Positions 57,002 to 64,000 of a DNA stretch of 64,000 bases are shown in pieces (the first letter of the stretch is position 1; each line of letters opens with the position of its first letter). Below the pieces are notes generated by a model. The model had not been told where the DNA came from and made no database searches. It saw nothing but the letters and a program-made list of their open reading frames with translations. Position numbers and translations under genes: made by a program. Location of the stretch: contig KN805440.1 of NCBI GenBank assembly GCA_000818945.1, positions 30,935-94,934 of the forward strand. The letters are read 5' to 3'. The DNA comes from Schizochytrium sp. CCTCC M209059 (taxonomy: Eukaryota; Sar; Bigyra; Thraustochytrida; Thraustochytriidae).

Positions 57002-60000
57002 CTTTCCTTTCGGGGCACGCTCGAGGCCAAGTCACCTGCGCAGAGCTCCACGCTTCCCTTTCTCGAGCCTTCGGAGCGTGCGCGCACCCCCTTTCCCTCG
57101 CTCCCTCTTCGCGTGGGCACGCGCGGCGCTTCGCTTGCCGTCGTTTGAATCTCCGCTGGCCTCGCTCGGGTTCGGGCGAGGTCGGCCCCGCGCGCGAGCG
57201 GCCGGCAACCCTCGCGGCCAGGCCCGGCGCAAGTACGCGCGCGCGCGAGCGAGCGCGCCCTGCCTGGACCGCGCGCGCGAGAAAGAAGGATGGATGGATG
57301 GATGGATGGATGGATGGGTGTCTGTCTGGGATGGATGTCTGTCTGTCTCGAAGGACGCGCCCCCCTCCGTTGCCTGAGGGCCGCGCCGGCTCGCCTGAGC
57401 GGGGCTGCTGGCCGCGCGCGAGTCCGATGCGCTGCACTGCGCTCGGTCGCTCGGTCGCTCGGTCTTGCGCGCGCGCGAGAACGGGAAAGCGGATTGACTC
57501 GAGGTATACTCGTCGTCCTCCTTCCTTGCCTTTGTCTAGTTTCCTTTTTTTCTTTCTGGTTTTTATTCACTTGGCTGCGTTAGCTGCACTTGCGCGAGCT
57601 TAGGTTCCACTTGCAGGCGCGTTTTTGTTGACTGGGAACGCGCACCGATTCCGACTTGCGCGCGCGTGCACTTGGCTGTGCGTGCCGACACATTCTTCCT
57701 AAAATAGCCCCTCCGCGCCGGAATGTGTCTGTGCGTGAAGAGAGCGACGAGCGGAAGGAGGGGGTGCGGCAAAAGAGTGTGCCCTTGCACGTGCGTGTGC
57801 GCTCCGCCGGGGACGCGCGCGTTGCAGGCTCAGATGAATGTATTAATGGACGGATGGATGGATAATCGCAGCACTGACGAGGATCTACTGCTCACTGTCA
57901 CTGGACTGGCGAGCGTGGGTGATGGACGCGGCCGCGATGGCGACTTCCTCTTGGTCGCGAGAAGCTTGGTGAATCTGGGTTTCCTTGTTGCAGATGCGAT
58001 TTATAAATAAAGCTAAAGGCCTACCTGTAAATGAGAAAAAAAGTAAGCGGAGACAAGAGAGGAAGAGAAAAGAATGGGAGTTATTGTGAGGCAGAGCGAC
58101 AGGTATACTGCAAAGTCTGCGTCTGGCTTCTGCATGGGGGGCAACCCATCGGGCGACAAGGAGCGCATGCTCTGAGGCGAAATCGTTTGGTGCATTGCGT
58201 GCGTCAGTCGTTGGCGTGGGCGTGTATGTAGTATGTGTGTGTGCCTTGCATAAGTGAACAACGGCAACGCTCGTTTATTGTGGCTGGCAAAGCATTGGCA
58301 GCGTGCGGTTCTGGCCTTCTCATTGTAAGTGCACATGCGCATGGTAAAGGACGAATGAAATAGGTTAAAATGGCAAGTTTTTGCGCCGCGATAGATTCTG
58401 AAAACGGCTGCGATGGACCTTTGCTGATTACAGAAGAGTTCAACCTCAAGCATAAGATTGGAAAAATATCTCATCGTCTCAAGCACAGGACTTTGTGATC
58501 TCTGCAGAGACCGCCACATTGATTTTCTTTATAATAGAACTTACAAACAGATGAGGCAGGGCCTACACTGAGTTGTTCTCACCAGCAAGATCCACAAAAG
58601 GTTCAATTCTGCAAATTGCGACCTTGGCATCGACAAAACGAAATTATAAAAAAAAAATGTTTAAAAAAGTGAAAAGAAGGGAGTCATGCTCGCTGATGGA
58701 GGTTGCAAAGCTCCTAGGTTGGTTTCCTGGACGATCGGCCATCGCTCAAGCATACGTGCACTTGAGTTGACTCTTTTGACCCGCAGCCGCTGCCACTGCC
58801 GCCCGGTAGAGTGGACGAGTTCGTTCATCTTGATAGGTTCGGGACGTCCTCTCGTGCGCCTCTGCACGGATCACCCTATGCTATGGGTAGAGTAGAGGTT
58901 AAAGAGTCAATTGTGCCACACTTAATTCTGATGCTAGTGGAGAGGTGCGGGGCCAATCGGCCTTATGGCTTGGCGAGCTCCCGGTTCACAGCAGAGGAGC
59001 TGTCTTCAGTGAAAGGGCGTCGAAAAGTAGTTCGTGCTACTCGTCATGAATCTGTCTTGATGGCAGTATGGCAGCCAGGCAATCTTTACGACAGAGTAGC
59101 ATTCAAACATTGAGTAATCCGTGACTTTTACTTCGCCTTGCAAAAGGACGTCACGCTGAAGCTTTCACTTCATCTCATCAAAAGACCACCCCGCGCATCA
59201 TGAACAATTTTGATCATAAACGAGAAAGACCCTTACTTATCTTCATGTGATCAAGGCAAGGGACAAGATGATGACCATGGATTGTCAGTACTCATAGAAG
59301 GCGAGACTATAAAGCACGGGTGTACTCTGAGTGAGTAGTAGTACAACGCCCCGCCATTCAATCAGCTCCAGCTCTTGTCTACGACGACGACGACGACGAG
59401 ATCATAATAAAATCTTTACGCGTGATTTTCGCTTATGGCTGGCACTCTTGCGGCGCGATAAGGGACAAGCAAGCAAGCAAGCAATCGTCAGGCTCAATAT
59501 TTAAACCGTGACCCTTCTCGTACAATGGCAAGGTCTGATCAAAAGTGGGCCTCGATGAGCATGCATGACACGAAGACCGTTCCTTGAATGTTGTAGGACT
59601 CGCTGAAGACCCCCCCCCCCCCCGTCAAAACCAGAACTTTATGCAATCGTGACTATTTTAGGTACTTGCGTTTTACCTCATAAAGAGAACGACCAGTGAC
59701 AACAGCTTGCTGCCCCGCAAAACCGGAAGGAAGTGCTCAATATCTGACGCTGCCACTGCCACCACTGCTGCTTCTACTGCTGCTCCTGCTACCACTGCTG
59801 CGTGCCCGCTGCCCCACCTGTCGAGACCGACCGGCCGCCACACGTTTCTCCGTCTGAAGGACGTTGATCCCGACTTGATTGAAAGAAAGTCGTGGACGAG
59901 CGCATTTCGCGCGGGTTGGAGCTGGCTTCCATTGTATGTCCGGGTGCTGGACGGGGGCGAGACAAAGGCAGAAATTGACAATCTCGAATGGTCGATCCGA

Positions 60001-60440
60001 AGCATGCTTTGGTCGCAAGGAGAAGCGAAGCGGCACGCTCTGCTGGAATGAGATTTTTTTTGGGTGCACGAAGGGCGCGAGGTATCGAAAGAAGAAACCC
60101 AAGAAATGAAAATTACTTGTCAATATCGAACAACATTGCTTATCACTCAATGCAAGGAGGGCTAAAACATATCAAACAGCATTGCTTGCCGTTGCTTGGG
60201 CATATCAACAACAACTTCTTGCCACTGCGAGGATCCTTGAACAAAGGAATTGCAATAACAATGACCTCCTCGTAAGAATGGATGACCGCGGCTGGCAATT
60301 ATTAAGACCGCCACTATCGCCACCACCATTGTAGCGGGTTCATTCTGAGTCACAAACCCCGCAACGAGAAAACTTCTCCTCGTGTGCAAGAAAAAGTATA
60401 CTGAACCGCCCCCCCCCCCCCCCCCCCCACCCACCCACAC
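57002..60440. other. repeat-rich spacer upstream of the cyclase gene
   Basis: About 3.4 kb. The first 400 bases (cyclase leader) are very GC-rich and hold (GGAT)n at 57285-57317. The middle (57850-59600) is AT-richer with ACG repeats near 59375-59398, GCAA repeats near 59467-59483 and a 14-base C run at 59611-59624. The last part has a CCACTG/CTGCT run near 59751-59800 and a C run at 60409-60428 before the gap. Short open frames here (for example + strand 59707-60051) show no recognisable family and biased composition. Confidence 0.5.
57285..57317. repeat. (GGAT)n microsatellite in the cyclase 5' region
   Basis: About eight GGAT units, roughly 290 bases upstream of the cyclase start (gene on the minus strand). 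Confidence 0.9.
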
Positions 60441-60473
60441 NNNNNNNNNNNNNNNNNNNNNNNNNNNNNNNNN
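60441..60473. other. assembly gap (33 N) after a C run
   Basis: A short N run preceded by 20 consecutive C and CCCA units (60409-60440). This is typical of a homopolymer sequencing stop. Confidence 0.99.
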
Positions 60474-60614
60474 CCTTTCCTTTGGTGATAAGATGGTATC
60501 TCCACTGCAGAGCGATTCTAGCCTTTTCATTTGCCGTATGGTGGGCTCACAACTTGCTGTAGGTTGCATAGCATAGTTTTTGAGGTGTTAACTGTATTTT
60601 GGCCAGCCAAAAGC

Positions 60615-61910
60615 CTAGGCCAAGCCCATTTGAAAGAAGAGGATACCAAGCGTACCAGCGAGAAGTCCGAGAAGAGCCCATAGCGAGATATTTGAAGTCG
60701 TCACAGGAGAGGCGGCGGTGGGACGGCCGGGCCACTCTTCCTTGAGCCATTTGATGGTTCGGCGATTTGCCTCTTTGATCGAGAAGAGCGGCGAAAACCC
60801 GAGATTGTGGAGTGCTTCCTCGTCTGTAAAGGTCATGTCATCCACGATGGCCGACACGGATTCGGGCGTAAAGCTGTTCCTAGGACGAAGTGCTCGCGGA
60901 ATGAGCGAAAGGAGGAAGACCACAATGTAAGCGAGAACCAACATGATCCATGCGGGCACCCGACGCGTGGGAACGGGTATGTCAAACGCCTCAAGAAAGG
61001 GTGAAATCGCTTCATAAAAGGACCTTGGCTCTTCGTGTGAGAGATTAAGTGCGCGTCCTGCGATTTTGGAAATACGAGTTTGATCTTCGCTTTGCAACAC
61101 GTTGATCGCGCAGAGATGCCCGTAAGCGGCATTGCCAATATACATGTTGTCTTGTTGCGGTTCGTTCATGCCAATGCGAAAGGACATGAGGCCTTGAAGG
61201 CCAGCTTGAACGACTTGTGGAACCAAAACTTGGTCGTGCTCACCATACACGTTGCGCAAACGCAAGGCGCATGTACGAAGCAATTTGGGTTGCTTTGCAG
61301 CGTCTGTTGTGTCTAAAGCAGTTTGTACACTGCAGAGACTATTGTCAGCCGCTACACAGAGCGACTCGGCAATGGCCTTGGAGAAGGCATAGAGGCCTCC
61401 ACTGTAGTCCTGAGGAGCTGCAGGATACGGTGCGTCAGATTTGAGGTTTCTGTTGTGACCAATATGGGAAATTGCGGTTGTGGAGCTGGTGTACACGAGC
61501 GAGGAGACGCCGGATGCGCGGCAGGCGCGAATGACACAGCGCATTCCCTCAACATTGACTTGAAGCAGCTTTGTCGACGAGAGGTCACCCGTGCCATAGT
61601 CGATAAGGCTTGCCGCATGGATTACGACATTGCATCCCGCAAAGGCGTTGCGCAGGAGCGGCTCGTCGAGCACGGATCCGGCGATGTACTTGAAAACGGG
61701 GCGAGAGGTACTTTTGCTCTCATTCGCGAGGATGTCTGAAAAATTCGACCCCACGGGCTTGACGAGGTCAAGCGCGCGGATCTCAAACACTGGCCTAGCA
61801 GTGTGCTGTTCGCTGAGCAGTCTGCAGATCGTTGAGCCCACTCCGCCGCAAGCTCCCGTAACGCAGACCACGAGGCCGTCTGCGTTGTCTTCGTCGTTGC
61901 TGCCAGCCAT
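60615..61910 (-). CDS. 3-beta-hydroxysteroid dehydrogenase/isomerase family protein (NAD(P)-dependent, membrane-anchored)
   Basis: A 431-residue extended short-chain dehydrogenase. The Rossmann motif VTGACGGVGSTI is at about 17-28 (GxxGxxG). The NNAG-like VVIHAASLIDYG comes next, the catalytic Ser/Thr in VYTSSTTAI, and the YAFSK motif with Tyr174 and Lys178. TCALRLRNVYGEHDQVLVPQVV and MYIGNAAYGHL match the substrate-side blocks of 3-beta-HSD and sterol-4-alpha-carboxylate 3-dehydrogenase (NSDHL/Erg26) enzymes. A strongly hydrophobic helix (WIMLVLAYIVVFLLSLIP, ~305-325) and a C-terminal one (ISLWALLGLLAGTLGILFF, ~408-426) suggest ER anchorage. A sterol or steroid-like hydroxyl/keto substrate is a family inference. 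ATG 61910 is the first in frame; the gene diverges from the ELMO gene. Confidence 0.85.
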   Translation of the reverse strand: MAGSNDEDNADGLVVCVTGACGGVGSTICRLLSEQHTARPVFEIRALDLVKPVGSNFSDILANESKSTSRPVFKYIAGSVLDEPLLRNAFAGCNVVIHAASLIDYGTGDLSSTKLLQVNVEGMRCVIRACRASGVSSLVYTSSTTAISHIGHNRNLKSDAPYPAAPQDYSGGLYAFSKAIAESLCVAADNSLCSVQTALDTTDAAKQPKLLRTCALRLRNVYGEHDQVLVPQVVQAGLQGLMSFRIGMNEPQQDNMYIGNAAYGHLCAINVLQSEDQTRISKIAGRALNLSHEEPRSFYEAISPFLEAFDIPVPTRRVPAWIMLVLAYIVVFLLSLIPRALRPRNSFTPESVSAIVDDMTFTDEEALHNLGFSPLFSIKEANRRTIKWLKEEWPGRPTAASPVTTSNISLWALLGLLAGTLGILFFQMGLA

Positions 61911-62391
61911 CTTGGGCACGCTCGCCGCCCTCGCTCGCGGGCCAGCTGCCAACGCCGACCTTGCGAACGCCGAGCGCCTTGGCGAGCGCGCGGCTTCTGC
62001 ACGGTGCCGATGCGCTTGCGGTCGACGCGGCAGGGCTCCTTGCCCTCGACTGTGGTCTGCACGCGCCAGTGACGACGCCCGAGCGCGATGCCGAGTTCTA
62101 GGTTAGTTAGTCTAGCAGGCGGTAACTCGTTTCCACGACTCCTAGCTAGCTAGGCCTAGCAGGCCTCTCTTCGTGGTCACCCAAAACCCATTTGAAGAAC
62201 TCCGTCGAGGCCGCGCAGCAGACGCGTATCTTTGCGCAGATCGAGGGCCGCGCGAGGCCGCGCGAGGCAGCGGGCGCGGGCACGCGGGGCGGGCTGGCGC
62301 GCTCGCTGGCGCGCGGAGGAAGGAGGTTCGTAGTTCTCGGGGGGAAAGGAAGTCGAGTGCGTCGCTCGTTTTGCGACGGACGCGGCGCGAG
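61911..62391. promoter_or_regulatory. putative bidirectional promoter, 3-beta-HSD-like (-) / ELMO (+)
   Basis: A 481-base divergent region. It contains tagctagctaggcctagc near 62143-62160, including TAGGCCTAGCAGG, which also occurs at 28151. The ELMO-side half is very GC-rich with GCGCG runs. Promoter role inferred. Confidence 0.45.
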
Positions 62392-63417
62392 ATGGCGACG
62401 GCGGTGGCGCGACGTGACGCGGCGGTGCGGCCAACGCGCGACATTGTGCGGAGCGTGGGAGGGGACACGCTGGACGCGCACGACCCGAGGTGGTCGCTGG
62501 AAAGACGCGTGGTCAAGTGGGTCTTGCACCAGGTCACAGGGAAATGCGAGGTACAACGCATCCTGGACGGTGAGGCGTGGCACTCGGTACGCATGTCCCG
62601 CGCTTTGAGCAAGAGCCTGCAGCTCTCCAAGCAACTCAAAAACGTGCACGAGACCATTTACGTGGAGGTAAATGCGGGTTTTAGCATTGACAGCGTCACT
62701 ACGAACGTGATCGACCTCAAGATGATCGAGAGCGAGGCGGCGCGCTTGCGACACTTGCGCATGTGTCTTGTGGATCTGCGTAAGGCGAACACGTTTTTAA
62801 CAGAGCTAGAGAGATCGCGACATGTAAAATTTGACGCGAGCGAGCCCAGTCATGCGGACCTCTTGGAGAGACTATGGAAGGGGCTTTTGCCGGGGGAAAA
62901 GGCGCCGGTCAAGACGGACTGGAAGCGCGTCGGCTTTCAAGGCGCAGACCCCTCATCTGACTTTCGTGGTATGGGTTTGCTCGGTCTGGAGGCCCTGGTC
63001 CATTTCGTCGAGCGTAATCAGGACGCGGCTCGGCTCATCATGAATCTCTACGAGGAACTTGGATTTGCCATTACTGGGATCAATCTTGCCGGTTTTACGC
63101 TGCGAATGTTTGAGACGCGGCAGCTGGATCATATCTTTTTTGCAGCTCCCGAATCTCTGCATAAGCCCAGCAACCCTGGTACGGAAACGGCAAATTTGCT
63201 GGAAGGATATGATGATGGCAGAGACGCGGTGGCCGCGGATGATGTTCGAAAGGATTTGCACGATCGTGCTGTTGCGATTTTTTCTGAGCAGTTTGGGCAC
63301 TACGTCCGCGAGTTCTTTTCGCGACAATGGCGAAGCAGCGATCGTAACATTATGCACTTTGGCATTCATTTGTCAACCTTTGAGGCACGCGTGCGATCGC
63401 GTCTTTTTCGCAACTGA
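62392..63417 (+). CDS. ELMO-domain protein (ELMOD-like)
   Basis: A 341-residue single-domain ELMO/CED-12 family protein. The diagnostic motif GFQGADPSSDFRGMGLLGL starts at residue 181 and includes the DFRG arginine (Arg192), equivalent to the residue linked to Arf/Arl GTPase-activating activity in ELMOD proteins. Supporting blocks are FVERNQDAARLIMN and YEELGFAITGINLAGFTLRM. No Armadillo/PH/SH3-ligand parts of ELMO1 are present, so it is ELMOD-like: a likely Arf-family GAP acting in membrane traffic or the cytoskeleton rather than a Rac GEF cofactor. ATG 62392 (cgcgagATGGCG) is the first in frame. Single exon. Confidence 0.9.
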   Translation: MATAVARRDAAVRPTRDIVRSVGGDTLDAHDPRWSLERRVVKWVLHQVTGKCEVQRILDGEAWHSVRMSRALSKSLQLSKQLKNVHETIYVEVNAGFSIDSVTTNVIDLKMIESEAARLRHLRMCLVDLRKANTFLTELERSRHVKFDASEPSHADLLERLWKGLLPGEKAPVKTDWKRVGFQGADPSSDFRGMGLLGLEALVHFVERNQDAARLIMNLYEELGFAITGINLAGFTLRMFETRQLDHIFFAAPESLHKPSNPGTETANLLEGYDDGRDAVAADDVRKDLHDRAVAIFSEQFGHYVREFFSRQWRSSDRNIMHFGIHLSTFEARVRSRLFRN

Positions 63418-64000
63418 TCTTAACTCATTCCACAGTCGCTCTTCTGCTTTCGTTGACTCTCAGATTAATTCTGTGTATCATGGTGTGTGTCTCACGTGGC
63501 GTTCCCTTTCAGAATTTGTTCCAAAGAACAAGTTTAGAAAGAACCGTACTGGCGCTTCGCAGACTGCGGCGAGGACGCCTCGCTTCGGCTTGGCCTGGAG
63601 AGCGCGAGATTGGTCATTTCGCGCCACGAAATTTCGTAGACGAAATGTTATCGCGTGTGCGGGCCGCGTGCGGTGGTGGCATTAGGCGCTATTATGGGCA
63701 GAGAGCACTTAGTCGTAATAGGGCAAAGGTAGACGCTAAAGCGTCAAATAAGGTATACCAATGACTGTCGAAACTCCCAGCATCCTGAACAAGCTCTCAG
63801 TGCGGCGAGCGATGAAATTATGTTCGAGGGAACGCTCCTGGGGAGTACACTTGCTAAGTTTGTTTCGTTGTGGCACGGTTCTTGATCTTCGTCGGCCTGG
63901 ACGTCATGCTTCGCCGCGCGGTGTAACAAACAAAACGAAGGCTCCTTGAACAGTTTGTGTTTGTCAGGCCAACATCGATCGCAGTAGCAACAACAGCAGG
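63418..64000. other. downstream flank, no gene seen
   Basis: 583 bases to the window end. They hold the ELMO 3' UTR and AT-richer sequence with a cgaaatttcgtagacgaaat inverted-repeat-like patch near 63628. Short frames here are not convincing. A gene could begin beyond the edge. Confidence 0.45.

Noticed and set aside
59707..60051. Plus-strand 114-codon frame with a repetitive Ala/Thr start
   Set aside because: Half is CTGCT-repeat derived and the rest has no recognisable similarity. Without transcripts I cannot support it.

Overview
The window looks like nuclear DNA of a GC-rich, intron-poor protist. All genes are eukaryotic (Smc5, Dcc1, TRAPP subunits, G-gamma, an ELMO-domain protein, a soluble adenylyl cyclase). 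Most are single long exons, and the only introns I can place are three GT-AG introns: two in TRAPPC2L and one in a CRAL-TRIO gene. Intergenic DNA is full of tetra- and pentanucleotide repeats. A labyrinthulomycete/thraustochytrid-like stramenopile is my best guess, but it is an inference from gene style and content. No marker gene in the window settles it.

Layout. 0.2-9.2 kb is a genome-maintenance block on the + strand: two tandem, diverged Smc5 genes, then DCC1 of the Ctf18-RFC cohesion clamp loader. 9.5-14 kb holds a CRYZL1-like reductase (-), the spliced TRAPPC2L gene (+) and a three-finger C2H2 protein (-). 14.0-20.2 kb is a low-complexity, gene-poor island with an assembly gap. 20.2-26 kb carries an MpaB/rubber-oxygenase-like protein, a UFD1-UBX-UBA protein and a G-protein gamma subunit (all +). 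26.8-38.6 kb carries a mitochondrial two-domain FKBP (-), TRAPPC13 (-), a MORN-repeat protein (+), a mitochondrial carrier (+) and a spliced CRAL-TRIO protein (-). 40.2-51.6 kb carries a thiolase-fold protein lacking the usual cysteine (+), then a head-to-head pair of large IQ-motif proteins; one of these also has WW, B-box-like and p25-alpha-like modules. 51.8-57 kb is a 1725-residue soluble adenylyl cyclase (-) fused to a PH domain and a C-terminal GNAT acetyltransferase. 57-60.6 kb is repeat-rich spacer with a second gap. 60.6-63.4 kb holds a divergent pair: a membrane-anchored 3-beta-HSD family enzyme (-) and an ELMO-domain protein (+).

Shared themes: chromosome cohesion and repair (SMC5 pair, DCC1), vesicle traffic (TRAPPC2L, TRAPPC13, CRAL-TRIO, ELMO) and signalling (G-gamma, cyclase-PH-GNAT, IQ proteins). 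The most unusual items are the cyclase-PH-GNAT fusion, the tandem Smc5 paralogues, the G-gamma that ends Cys-Cys-Gly, and the IQ/p25-alpha/WW/B-box protein with its head-to-head IQ neighbour. I saw no transposase, reverse transcriptase, CRISPR array, rRNA or tRNA gene. Start codons below are the first plausible in-frame ATG.
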